Positions 25,501 through 33,499 of a stretch of 64,000 nt of DNA are shown piece by piece. Location: assembly GCA_005406025.1 (NCBI GenBank), contig BGZK01000134.1, positions 124,001 to 188,000 of the forward strand, written 5' to 3'. Made by a program: the position numbers and the translations under genes. This DNA is from Eumeta japonica (lineage: Eukaryota; Arthropoda; Insecta; Lepidoptera; Psychidae). The notes beneath the pieces are model-generated. The model ran no database searches, had not been told where the DNA came from, and was given only the letters and a program-made list of their open reading frames with translations. Within the stretch, counting starts at the first letter, position 1. The number at the start of each line of letters is the position of its first letter.

Positions 25501-26330
25501 ATTTTCCTTGTCGAATTGAATTTATTTTTGGCGATGAAGTCTTTTATACTGTATAAGTAGAACTTAATATTTTCTTAAACTTGACTATGTATCAAAATTA
25601 ACGTTAGAATTTAAATTTGTATGCTAAAAATACTCCAGTTAATTAAATAACTAATTTAGATCTGTGTGGTAAATTGACTCTGAGAGAAAAGGCCGTGATA
25701 AATGGAGCAGACGGAGAGCGAAGTTGATCCCTTAGGGCTTAAGCGAGCCCGTTTTCATTTTCGGTACAGACAACTCAAAATTTTTCTTTTTTTAATTTTC
25801 AGATAATCATAAACGGCATTCATTTCGATGTTTACATCGAAATAGTCTTAAAAAACACGTTTTTCTGTGTAATTTTAGAACATTTTTGGTGCGATTTGTG
25901 AAAAGTTAAAAGCGGTCAAAGCTTTCACGTGATGTTATTTTCGTGTAAATAAATTTTGATAAACATATTTAAGCTGTGATTTTTTTAATTTACGCGCAGT
26001 AAATAAAGGAATAACTGCCGTCAAATTTTAAGATAAAAAAAAGTAGATAATAAACAATAATCATCAAAAAGTATTCAAATCATATCAAAGAAAATTCACT
26101 TACTTGCCATGCTGGAAGAAATCGTACAGTACCGTGTCGAGGAACAGCATCGCCAATATGACCAGAAATATATGATAGATCGCACGAATGTGGCCCGACG
26201 TGGTCAAAAGCTGCGTGAGTAGAGAGTCCCGCGGCACGAACTGAGTCTTGGACTGCGCGTGCGGCTGCAACTCCGGCAGACTCGACTTTTTGTGGTTTTT
26301 AATGCGCTGTCGGACTCCCGATCCCGTCAT
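7393..26330 (-). CDS. SOAT: Sterol O-acyltransferase (ACAT), N-terminal part, 3 coding exons
   Basis: Joining 26330-26104, 24287-24136 and 7529-7393 gives 172 codons without a stop. The intron phases agree (2, 1, 0). The protein should be an ER multi-pass MBOAT enzyme that esterifies sterols with fatty acyl-CoA. Evidence is similarity to the N-terminal third of animal SOATs. A hydrophilic start of about 30 residues is followed by FVPRDSLLTQL...GHIRAIYHIF, the SOAT signature before membrane segment 1 (about 49-70). HGK then marks the loop. Further hydrophobic segments lie at about 95-118 and 131-152. The MBOAT catalytic histidine and asparagine lie further on and are not in the window. Introns of 16.6 kb and 1.8 kb separate the exons. 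The remaining exons were not found in 1-7392 and probably lie outside the window. Confidence 0.8.
7530..7935. other. Start of the 16.6 kb SOAT intron, AT-rich
   Basis: Repeated TTAATTAAT words lie at about 7550-7605. No gene is seen. Confidence 0.4.
7940..8455 (+). repeat. GC-richer dispersed lepidopteran repeat
   Basis: The block starts GGGGAAGTCCTCATGG and runs through GCATGGCCAGACGAGATATG, a GTCGAAGAAAGACGGTCGAAT segment and GCATGTCTCCAGCGTG. I recognise this order of words from repeats in other moth genomes. The composition differs sharply from the AT-rich flanks. Overlapping ORFs on both strands are not conserved proteins as far as I can tell. The element class is unknown to me. Confidence 0.5.
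8456..9189. other. AT-rich intron DNA
   Basis: No coding sequence or structured repeat is visible. Confidence 0.5.
9190..9475. promoter_or_regulatory. CpG-rich island inside the SOAT intron
   Basis: This is a strongly GC-rich patch (GGCGGGCGGCCGGGCGGCGG near 9317-9336) in AT-rich DNA. It directly abuts the repeat at 9485. It could be an intronic promoter or enhancer, or the GC-rich end of a mobile element. No splice-supported exon was found. Confidence 0.3.
9485..9970 (+). repeat. Dispersed repeat with partial tandem duplication (ACGAAGTTCC family)
   Basis: The phrase GGACGAAGTTCCATAACGCG at about 9493 recurs as GGAACGAAGTTCCTTAGCGCG at about 9612, each followed by related sequence, so the first part is duplicated with a period of about 118 bp. 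The later part (CTCAGCGACTCTCTTTTGCTG, then AATAAACCAATATTTTTCC) is familiar from a lepidopteran repeat. No protein is encoded. Confidence 0.55.
9971..11724. other. Non-coding intron DNA
   Basis: GC-richer patches lie at 10010-10180 and 10745-10860 (CGCTCTCGCTCGCACGCTCG). No ORF of interest, RNA gene or element end was identified. Confidence 0.4.
11725..11835. repeat. Degenerate TTCCGA-type island
   Basis: TCTAAATTCTTATTCCGATT followed by CCCGATTCCGATCCCG shows the clearest hexamer beat of the family. Same class as 425, 6047, 21678, 22795, 32395 and 36380. Confidence 0.5.
11836..14524. other. AT-rich intron DNA
   Basis: No coding sequence was found. The stretch includes a perfect palindrome (12145-12188). 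The GC-rich words just before the minisatellite (14420-14460, GCGCCGCCCGGCCGGCG) are unlike the flanks. Confidence 0.4.
12145..12188. repeat. Perfect palindrome, 21-bp arms, GG loop
   Basis: Positions 12145-12165 are the exact reverse complement of 12168-12188, separated by GG. The arms are intact although the region is otherwise unremarkable AT-rich intron. Confidence 0.9.
14525..16318. repeat. Minisatellite, 46 units of 39 bp
   Basis: Each unit contains TTGAGATGCATAAAATGCG, then C or T, then GTACGGCAGGT, then T or G, then ATTGTGT. I count 46 copies of GAGATGCA. Two subtypes differ at two linked sites, and in the first third they alternate strictly, giving a 78-bp dimer. Rare variants (ATCAGTG, ATCAGG, ATGTG for ATTGTG) recur in blocks. 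Units 20-24 have the same subtype pattern as units 38-42, which indicates segmental duplication. Because 39 is a multiple of 3, long ORFs appear in several frames on both strands; none should be taken as a gene. The array lies in the 16.6 kb SOAT intron. Confidence 0.97.
16319..19195. other. AT-rich intron DNA
   Basis: No recognised gene is present. A fragment at about 18335-18450 (GACATACGGACGAACGG, GGGTTCCTTTTTGAATTC, then CTACGGAACCCTAAG) is the 3' end of a CGGAACCCTA-ending repeat. Words near 18105 (CTTAAGAGCCTTTATCACA) may be a remnant of the MITE seen at 29621 and 42511. Confidence 0.4.
19198..19822 (+). repeat. CGGAACCCTA-ending dispersed repeat, copy 1
   Basis: It runs from AAAAAACCGGCTAAGGGCATG to ACTCGGAACCCTAA. 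The middle part (CACCAGCAAAAGAGCGTGTG, GCAGTTTTTCGGCAACAACTC) is shared with copies at 26765-27378 (inverted) and 28362-29140. A GGCGGACAGATGGACAGACA run precedes the end, as in many lepidopteran copies. Non-coding and non-autonomous. Confidence 0.75.
19823..20005. other. Short non-coding spacer
   Basis: AT-rich DNA between the dispersed repeat and the mariner relic. Confidence 0.4.
20040..20875 (+). pseudogene. mariner transposase relic (DD34D), dead
   Basis: Recognisable in order: SIDIAKELGIDQKRVLTHLKK (helix-turn-helix, about 20126), a degraded first catalytic block (MTDKENR for TGDEKW), WWDWKGIIHYE with a frameshift at about 20430, LLPPGKA-like, QQLMRLKQEVKK, then NDN for HDN, and YSPDLAPPDFYLF with the third aspartate intact. 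The spacing between the last two aspartates is 34 residues, which defines a mariner. Several frameshifts and stops inactivate it. It differs in sequence from the copy at 1748 and belongs to another subfamily. The C-terminal part ends near RWKQVVE.NG at about 20860. Confidence 0.85.
20876..21620. other. AT-rich intron DNA
   Basis: No gene or clear repeat is visible. Confidence 0.4.
21621..21990 (+). repeat. Dispersed lepidopteran repeat with an island inside
   Basis: The start (CTAGCTTTTGTCTGCGGCTC, then TGCTCGCGTGG) and the end (TGCCAAGTTTCATCTAAATC, TTCAGCCGTTT) are those of a very common moth and butterfly repeat. Between them, 21678-21835 is a TTCCGA-type island, so one is inserted in the other or they form a composite. 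Confidence 0.6.
21678..21835. repeat. Degenerate TTCCGA-type island
   Basis: CCCGATTCTGTATTCGATTT, CGTTCCGATTTTGC and ATCGGTCCCGGTTTC show the same decaying hexamer as at 6047 and 11725. Confidence 0.5.
22450..22595 (+). repeat. 3' part of the CTAGCTTTTG-type dispersed repeat
   Basis: ATGTGCTAAATTTCATCAAA, then a GGACAGACAGACAG run and ACACTTTCGCATTTATAAGT: this is the usual 3' end of the family (compare 21870-21990). The body is missing. Confidence 0.55.
22795..22915. repeat. Degenerate island, inverted orientation
   Basis: GGACCGGAATTG, AGAATCGGAATC and ATTGGGATCATGG are the complement-strand form of the TTCCGA islands. Confidence 0.45.
22916..24135. other. Intron DNA near SOAT exon 3
   Basis: No other coding exon is seen. 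A phrase ATGGTAGCTCAGCGATGG at about 23848 resembles a tRNA A box, but no B box or cloverleaf follows. Confidence 0.4.
24136..24287 (-). CDS. SOAT: SOAT second coding exon
   Basis: The acceptor is ATTTTCAG|GATCGAC and the donor is ATGG|GTAATT. The exon is 152 bases, starting in phase 2 and ending in phase 1. It encodes IDAGVGTVLAGFGDVKRAAR and a hydrophobic segment (WLFELMVAMTFLPGLHFYG), matching the region of SOAT that follows the first membrane helix. GC content is clearly higher than in the surrounding intron, which helps to mark the exon limits. Confidence 0.85.
24288..26103. other. SOAT intron, 1.8 kb
   Basis: This is the intron between coding exons 1 and 2 of the SOAT fragment. A decayed copy of the CTAGCTTTTG-type repeat lies at about 25087-25350 (AGCTTTTGTTGGCTCC, CCCGCGACTTTGCATGTGTAG). 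Confidence 0.6.
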
Positions 26331-26340
26331 CTTGCGTGAG
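26104..26340 (-). CDS. SOAT: SOAT first coding exon
   Basis: The acceptor TTTCCAG ends at 26341. The exon then reads CTCACGCAAG before the ATG at 26330-26328, which is the only start consistent with the family. The donor is AA|GTAAGTG at 26103, phase 2. The exon encodes the hydrophilic N-terminus and the first membrane segment. The 10 untranslated bases before the ATG imply a separate upstream 5'UTR exon. Confidence 0.85.
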
Positions 26341-26764
26341 CTGGAAATGAATTACAATTTGGAGTCGCTGCTATTAATTTAATGAATTGGAAATTTCTTG
26401 TACTGCATTTCCAAGCACTTGAAACTATTTCAAACACTTAAAATGACTAATAGCGTTTGTCTCAAAATTATAAGAAGCGTCTATGAGCGATAATATGTAT
26501 TTAGCGGATTATCTTCGTTTTATGCCGTACAATATTACTTAAATTTTCACTGGCCTTTTCATTGGTATTTATTTTCATGCCTCAATTGCGCTCGTTTCTT
26601 CCGTTCAGTTTTAATAGAAAATTCATATGAAATAGTAGCTTAAGACGTTTCTACTTAAGCTACCATCTACTGCTACTACTACACTATTTTTGTACCTATG
26701 TCATAAGCATTGTACTCAAAAAATACAAAATTTATGTTGATGAAGTTTCGAGTTAGAGAGTATA
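26341..26764. other. Intron upstream of the SOAT start-codon exon
   Basis: AT-rich, with no features beyond the splice acceptor at its left edge. Confidence 0.45.
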
Positions 26765-27378
26765 GGGGTCTTGTATAAACCGCTACTTAGTTTGGTAATT
26801 AAATAATAAAAATAAATATTTGTAGGGGGGTAATGTAACAGAAGCTGAAAAAAAAAATTTTTAGCAGACATCAGCGTGTGTTACATATTTCGACAGATTT
26901 TTTGTTAAATATTTTAAGGTTTTTAAGCATTTTTTTTAGATAAAGAATATTTTTGGAAATAATTGCTTCGAAATTAGCATAAATGATGTCCCCACCCCTC
27001 TATATTTTTTAAACCATATGCCCAAAAAAATCAAAAAGATAACGCTTAATAAATAATTTCAACGAAAATTACTTTGATAAATATCGGTTATAGCATTTTT
27101 GAGTTATTGTCGAAAAACAAAAGGACGTAAAGGACATGTAATGAAGATACATTCTTTTGCTGGAGCACTTTACATAAGTTTAACAGTTATAGTCGATATA
27201 GCTATTAATTTCTCTAGTTATAGGCGACTAAAATGCTTATACATACCTACTTTGTGCGGAAAACAAGAAAAAAAATTGTAACAACGTAGTGTTTTTATCT
27301 GTAGTGCATTTGTTTGTAGCAACGGCTACGGAACCTTACACTGAGCATGGCCCGACATGCTTTTGACCGGTTTTTTGT
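26765..27378 (-). repeat. CGGAACCCTA-type dispersed repeat, copy 2 (inverted)
   Basis: Read on the minus strand, it starts with CCGGTCAAAAGCATGTCGGG, then CAGTGTAAGGTTCCGTAGCC. It continues through TGCTCCAGCAAAAGAATG and TCGACAATAACTCAAAAATG, as copies 1 and 3 do. Its distal end is truncated or diverged. Confidence 0.7.
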
Positions 27379-28361
27379 TGATATTAATCACCAAATTGCT
27401 TATGATGTATTTCTTTCTCATAAACGGCGAAGATGCCATTGAGTGTGTATTTATAGTCGTAATATATTTAATTCGCTAGCTATAAATGAGTTTGTAAGAA
27501 TTTTTTCTACGGAACCATATGCCGTTTGCAGTAATACACCGATAATTTGTATGTTAAATATCTTACTATTAAAGTGGTCATAACATCAAATCGTTCCATA
27601 AATAACATATTTCTACACGTTTAATTAATCACAACCCATACCAATTCTAGGATAATGCTCAGCTATAAATATGATATGTCAAATATGTTTTATGATGCGT
27701 CAAATTTGATAGCTGTCGAGCTAAAGCCACTCGATACGCTATATTCGGAGTCGGCAGGGATGGGTCATCGTCCTCGGGCCCAGCCCGTGGCCCCGCGCTG
27801 TAGGGGTTCATGACTAATAAAGCACTGATTCGCACCATAAAATATGCTTTAGCCCGGTTCCTTAAAGGCGCGTGTAACTTCTTTACGTACAAATTCTCTG
27901 CTATAAAGAAAATATCTGTTTCAGACCTAACTTAAAAATGACTTAAGCATTTAAGTAAATTTTTTTTTATCCCTTCAACCTACGATATAATTTGAGATTG
28001 AAGCGAAAATAAATCGTTAGGTCGGTATTCTAAAACTACAGTCAACTAAATTTTTTTTCCTTCATTTGTGGAAAATAATAATGTTATTGCGGAACATTGG
28101 TGTCTTTTTTTATCCTACTGCGCTACCTTATTGTATAATAGGGTAATGTGTTTATTAAACTTGGAAACATTTTTGCCGGTAGGATACACCCGATGTGTTT
28201 TCCCTAATGTGATTTCTTTATACGCGAGCGTCTAAAATGAATTATGTGAAACTCCGTTCTGAGGTAAGATTCTTCGACGGAAACAGATAAAAGGATTACT
28301 TTTTCGCTGTATCGGGTTAAGAAAATTAGGAGCTTTATTAAAAAGTTCTGGCTCTTGGCTG
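27379..28361. other. Intron DNA
   Basis: A GC-richer stretch at 27745-27800 (CGTCCTCGGGCCCAGCCCGTG) lies in a region (27620-27900) that looks like an old transposon fragment. I cannot name its family. Confidence 0.35.
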
Positions 28362-28696
28362 GTTTTCATTTTTTTTACTTATTGTAGGGTTCCGAAGCCG
28401 TTACTACAAAGAAATACACTATAGATGAAAAACTATTTTGTTACAATTTTTCATGTTTCCCATATAGAATAGGTATAAGCACCATGATTGCTTATAACTA
28501 GAGAAACAAGTAGGTATGTCGACAACTACTCTTAAACTAGTGAAAATTAAAGCGCACCAGCAAAAGAGCGTATCTTCGTAGCACTTATGTCCCTTTGTTG
28601 CGAAACGCAGTTTTTCGGCAATAACTCAAAAACAGTATATCCGATCAAGTTTAAAATAATTTTCAATGAAAGTATTTATTAAGCGTTACCTTTGTA

Positions 28697-28758
<62 letters not shown>

Positions 28759-29140
28759 AGTTACAGTTTAAAAATAAAGAGGGACACACAATTTATGTTA
28801 TTTTTGGAGCGATTATTTCAGGTAATATTCCCTTAATCAAAAAAAATACTTAAAAACATTGAGTGTTTTAAAAGAACTGTCAAAATATGTGCCACAGGTT
28901 GATGTATGCTGAAAAAAGGTTTTTTGAGCTTTTATCACATGTATGGAGTGCCCTTCCTAGAAATATTTCTTTTTCTTATTCAACTACTAAACTAAACCGC
29001 AGCTTGTACAAAACATTTATATACTGAATTTCATCAATATACATGTAGCTTTTGAGTAAAATGCCTGTGACATATGTACGGACGGACATGACGAAACTAT
29101 AAGTGTTCTGTTTTCTCCATTTTGGCTCGGAACCGTAAAG
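28362..29140 (+). repeat. CGGAACCCTA-type dispersed repeat, copy 3
   Basis: It shares GTAGGGTTCCGAAGCC, GAGAAACAAGTAGGTATGTC, GCGCACCAGCAAAAGAGCG and GGCAATAACTCAAAAACAG with copy 1. It ends near GGCTCGGAACCGTAAAG. It contains a (TA)n microsatellite at 28700-28756. Confidence 0.75.
28700..28756. repeat. (AT)n microsatellite
   Basis: About 28 uninterrupted AT dinucleotides inside the dispersed repeat. Confidence 0.95.
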
Positions 29141-29615
29141 ATGAAATGAGCATTTCGGTCAAGTGATATTAGAGGGAAATTTTATATGATATAGTTTACA
29201 TTTGTCTAAGTCTTACACGAAGATTGGTCTCACTTTGATCTTCGACCATGTTTGAGAAATACGTTTTGCTATATCCTGTGGGCACGTGCCCCTGCTTCAG
29301 TACATAGAAGTTGAAGAAGATTTTTGGGCAATGTGGCAATTCAAAATTTCGTTGTTAAATAAAACAAATACTTAACACTTTTGAATTACAATTCGTTATA
29401 TTCACAGAAAGCGAAAAATAGTGATTGATTCTTGGCGTCCACAACATCACTCAGCCAGAACGGCGAAAAAACAGAGTCGGTTCTTTTGCTCAGTGTAACT
29501 CTTGTAAGAGGAAGAAAAAAAATAATAGATGTGTTCGACATCAGTGAACCCTAAATATATTTAGTGACTGATGCTTCGTAAAAAAATAGCCAAAATATTA
29601 ATTTCATAAGCAACA
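29141..29615. other. Intron DNA
   Basis: Nothing recognisable. Confidence 0.4.
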
Positions 29616-29620
29616 CTAAC

Positions 29621-29745
29621 TAAGAGCCTCTTCCACCATCCCCTTTTAAACTGACTTTATGTAAAAGTTCACATTTAAAATAAAATTTGCCTTCCACGAC
29701 TTCCTTTTAACGGTTGTTCGGGCTAAAACCCTTTTAAAAGGAAAC
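29621..29745. repeat. MITE fragment (AAGAGCCTCTTCCACC family), interrupted
   Basis: AAGAGCCTCTTCCACCATC, CCTTTTAAACTGAC, TTTAAAATAAAATTTGCC and TTCCTTTTAACGG parallel the complete-looking copy at 42511-42706. The fragment is cut by the hAT-like insertion that starts at 29746. It may resume after 29949. Confidence 0.6.
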
Positions 29746-29941
29746 CAGTGGCGGCGCTAGGCGTCGGCGACGTCGGCGACCGCCGACGGCCTCGCGCCTG
29801 AAGGGGCCTCGCAAACAAAAAAGTTTTGCCTACAAGTTATTAAAAAGAGGCCTCGCAAAAAGTTTTGCCTACAAGTTATTAAAAAGAGGCCTCGAAAACC
29901 TGATGTCGCCGACGTCCACGAGTGGTGTAGCGCCGCCACTG
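29746..29941. mobile_element. hAT-like MITE with perfect 8-bp target duplication
   Basis: This is a 196-bp element. Its ends CAGTGGCGGCGCTA and TAGCGCCGCCACTG are perfect 14-bp inverted repeats. The flanks AAGGAAAC (29738-29745 and 29942-29949) are an exact 8-bp duplication, the hAT hallmark. Inside, GCAAAAAGTTTTGCC-type DNA ending in GGCCTCG occurs twice in tandem (about 29808-29890). No ORF. It is inserted in another MITE, so it is the younger of the two. Confidence 0.9.
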
Positions 29942-29949
29942 AAGGAAAC

Positions 29950-30650
29950 CGTGAAATGAAAATTTTATTTTTTGATTTAAACTTATTTTTTAGAGATCCT
30001 AGTCATCTTAATATCGTCTATCGTCTATCATATCAGAAAATGATGAATAACTAAATTCTTAATAAATAAAATTGCTTGAGCACTTACATACATATAATGG
30101 AATACTAATATGTATATTAATTTGAGAAGAAGTCAAAAATCAGATCTAGGAGCACTTGTGACAGCAAGGTGACGTGGTAAAGGTTTTCTAAGCCAGAATA
30201 CTCGTTGCCTGTATTGACAGGCGAGGAGTATTCTGAAGAAGCTGTTGTTCAGAGCTGAAATATAGTGCTGAGCGGTTCAGCGTTAGGTTAAAGTAAGTTG
30301 TCCTTGAAATCGTAATTAGCAATCTATTATCAATTAGTTTAAAAATATAGTACGTAACTTAATAAAAAAAACAGTATTAAAGTTTTAACAATTCAAGAAC
30401 TAAATTCGGAAAATTAGACTGAAAAGTTTAATAATTAAAGTTGTGTAAATTAAGAACCTCATAACAAACAGTTATATTAGTAGACATTTTATTTTTTGTC
30501 TTTTAAATGCAGTTCACAGCAAAAGAACTTTAGTGCCGACTGAGTAGTTCATGAAATTCATAAGGAAATTAAAAACAAAAAAGAACCGTGGTCTTAAGAA
30601 CATTCTTTTTCGAAAAAGAAATCGCAACTGACGGGGAAACGTTAACGTCA
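29950..30650. other. Intron DNA
   Basis: An imperfect hairpin (arms of about 18 bp, CAGAATACTC / GAGTATTCTG) lies at about 30202-30238. No gene is seen. Confidence 0.4.
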
Positions 30651-30654
30651 CTAT

Positions 30655-30850
30655 AATTCAGCCTTTTACTAAATTTTTTTAAGATGGCGACGTAAATTGA
30701 GCTTTAGACTGATCGCGTCTAAGCCTAAAGCTGCGAGCGCTGTCAGTACTCGACATTCGCGGCTGTGTTTCGACGCCCGGCGCCCGCGCGCTCTACACCA
30801 CGGTCGTCCGCTTTAACTCACGAGTCTTGTGTCCGGTCTTTAATACTAGT
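30655..30850. promoter_or_regulatory. CpG-rich patch with AAGATGGCG word
   Basis: It contains AAGATGGCGACG (a YY1/Pho-like word) at about 30682 and a GC-rich run (CGCCCGGCGCCCGCGCGC) at about 30774. It lies in the 8.1 kb first intron of SOAT and may be an internal promoter or an old element. No exon could be supported. Confidence 0.25.
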
Positions 30851-32369
30851 CTGTGGCAGGTTAATTGAATACAGAGTGTTTCTTTAATACATCAGCTTGT
30901 AGACGGAAAAAATATGTTTCGACATTAATTTAAATCCTTATTCATTGCACTTTTAAGAGTATTATAAGGTGTAGTCCTAAGGAACTTTGTATATTATTGG
31001 TATTTGAACATGCTCCACTAGTGTTATGAATTATAAAGAGTCCTTATGTAGTACATAGTGCAATAATCCATTTTAAATTACGAGTGGCAACCCTATTTGT
31101 ACTTCGCATCCGACAGTGATTGCATGCAAAACCGAAAAATTGGACGAATGTGCGGACACGAGTAGGTCAATGTTTAAATGTCTATGTTTCTAATTAAACA
31201 TTCTAGTCTAAGTTATACTAATACTGAGTTAAATTAAAATAATTACTGACAATTACCTAATCGTGTATTTTTTTTAACATCCAAAATTAGAAATTTGTAA
31301 TATAAGTTAAAGTAGTTTAAAATTTATAAATGACGAGCGGAGACGCGTAGTTTTCATTACTCGCAACCGTTTGACGGTCCTCCGGTGCTCCTGCACCCAA
31401 TGCACTAAACACAGCGATGTCGTAATAGATACCGTTGTTTCCGTTTGTCTAGCCGGGTTCTGTTGGACTCTGATAAGCCTATGAGCACTTTATCGTCGAG
31501 TTATCATAACCGGTTATCACTAAAGCGTATTGGAATTAGACGAACTACGGCTAATTCTATAGAAATCGTAAACAGGCATATTGATTAGAAAAAGTATGCT
31601 TCGAAAATTAGCCGCTATGTCCGTTAGTCTTGCTCTTAAATTGATAAATTAAAGACAATATTTCATTTGATTACGTAGACGAGAAGAATGCTGTAAGGAC
31701 AATTATAAAATTTGTCATCGTACAGTTGAATATTAACATGTTATACAATCTGCTACTTTTGCTGTAGATGCAAGGCAAGGCAAGAAATTTAAATCTGAGT
31801 AATAATGAAAAACAACCAATATGAATTCTTCGTTCTTTATACTGCATAAAAAAATAAAAGGCCACTGCCTCAATAATAGGATCTTTTTCGAATAAGATTT
31901 AATATAGAAAGTTTATATATGGGAAAAGTGAAGAGGAAAACGGTTAGATCTTAGAAATATGGCGGCCGAAGCTTAAAGACGAAGGCGTTGCTATTCTTTC
32001 AATAAGGCTTATCGGAAAAGAAAACACAAAAGAAGGGCCTTAGAGATAGATGATCGTCTAAATGCAAAAGTAAAGCTGTCTCGTGAGCGCGTTCGGTTCA
32101 AAATACGTTTCCTTTATATTTACATAATACGAGTTCCTTGCAGATTAATTACCTCAATGTCAATTACATTTTTTTAAAATCAATAACAACATGTCATTAT
32201 CATACTACTACAATCACGTCGTTGTCTCCATCAAACAACGACTGGAGCTCGGGCACCGCACGTGTGGCGTTGTCCTTTATGGAGTTCCGCTTGTTGCGGT
32301 CGGAGTGTAACATCATGTGATCTAATGTTATTGAGTTATAGACCTGCAACACGATGAAATCAATCCATG
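30851..32369. other. Intron DNA
   Basis: Mostly AT-rich. A GC-richer patch lies at 31335-31480. No gene was recognised. Confidence 0.4.
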
Positions 32370-32409
32370 GAGAGAGCTATTTTACCTCTAGCGGTAAAAT
32401 AGCTCTCTC
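32370..32409. repeat. Perfect palindrome, 17-bp arms, 6-nt loop
   Basis: Positions 32370-32386 are the exact reverse complement of 32393-32409 (core GAGCTATTTTACC-like arms, loop TCTAGC). It directly precedes a TTCCGA-type island. Confidence 0.9.
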
Positions 32410-32500
32410 AGTTTCGATTTTGCTACCGGTCACGGTTCTAATTTGGACGATGACGTAGCAAATGCTAATAGTGTCAAAATAAAATTTGGGTTATATTAGG
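32395..32500. repeat. TTCCGA-type island with the conserved AGCAAATG flank
   Basis: CAGTTTCGATTTTGCTACCGGTCACGG is followed by GACGTAGCAAATGCTAATAG, matching the flank of the 6047 island. Confidence 0.45.
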
Positions 32501-32717
32501 TGGCAAAAAATATAAAGACGAAGAAGCTAAACTTTTTTTTTTGAAAATTTCTTGTGCGCGTGTACAACATACAGCTTGTTTGATAGCAACCAAATAAATA
32601 GTTTAAGCAAGCGAAAGAAAAACGGATAAAATAAACATGCCGGTTTCGATTTTTCATAAAACAGTATCCCTCATTACGCCCCCTTAGTTGCGTCATTATT
32701 TTTCATTTGTAAAAAAT

Positions 32718-32973
32718 CAATGGCGTAGCTAGCATGGGTGGCACCTGGGGCGGATATCGTAGTATCACTCAAAAAAATGCAAGTAGTAGTATCTCAATTT
32801 GCCATACTTTTACGAATTTTTATAGGTGAAAGAACTGATGTATGGTTAAGATTCTTTTGTTGTATATTTTTTTTGAATTCACAATTCACGATCGGGTGAA
32901 CTCGGGTGTCACCCCTAAATGGGTGGTATCCGGTGCGGGCCGACCTCGCCGCCTCCCCTTAGCTACACCACTG
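32718..32973. mobile_element. hAT-like MITE, GGCGTAGCTAG family
   Basis: The left end CAATGGCGTAGCTAG and the inverted right end CAGTGGTGTAGCTAA form imperfect 15-bp terminal inverted repeats. Both ends are flanked by AAAAAAT (7-8 bp), as expected for hAT target duplications. The ends adjoin GGGTGGCACC- and GCCGCC-rich sequence familiar from insect MITEs. It is 256 bp long with no ORF. Confidence 0.7.
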
Positions 32974-33362
32974 AAAAAATAGTTAATATATAAATTTTGG
33001 CATCAACGGTTTAGTATTTCTATGTAAAGATTTCAACCCCAATTTTACTTCCTTTCTTCGTTACTATAAAAAAAATATGCAAGTAATTTTATTTTTATTG
33101 ATAACAATTAGTTAAAATATAAATAATGAAATCAATATCGTTAGTGCATTTATTTTACCTTTTTATTGGGGTAAATTTGAAAAAAACTATCTATGTAATT
33201 ATTTTTCTATTTCTGTAAGTAACTAAAATGATACGTTTAACATCTGTATCTTCAACAGTTTCGATTTCTCATATAACAGAATTCACCCTTTTCATCCCCT
33301 TAGGGGTTGTATTTCCTAAAATCCTTTCTTAGTACTCGACTACGCTGTAAAATAAACATCTG

Positions 33363-33495
33363 TACAAACACACACACGCACTCGCACGCACGCACGCGCA
33401 CGTACGCACGCATGTACACACGCACGCACGTATACACGCATACACACACACGCACGTATACACGCATACACACACGCATATACACACTCATATCT
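33363..33495. repeat. CA/CG-rich purine-pyrimidine microsatellite
   Basis: Alternating CACACG, CGCACG and CATACACG runs give long open frames on both strands rich in threonine-arginine or valine-cysteine. They are composition artefacts. The alternating pattern can favour Z-DNA. Confidence 0.9.
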
Positions 33496-33499
33496 ACAT

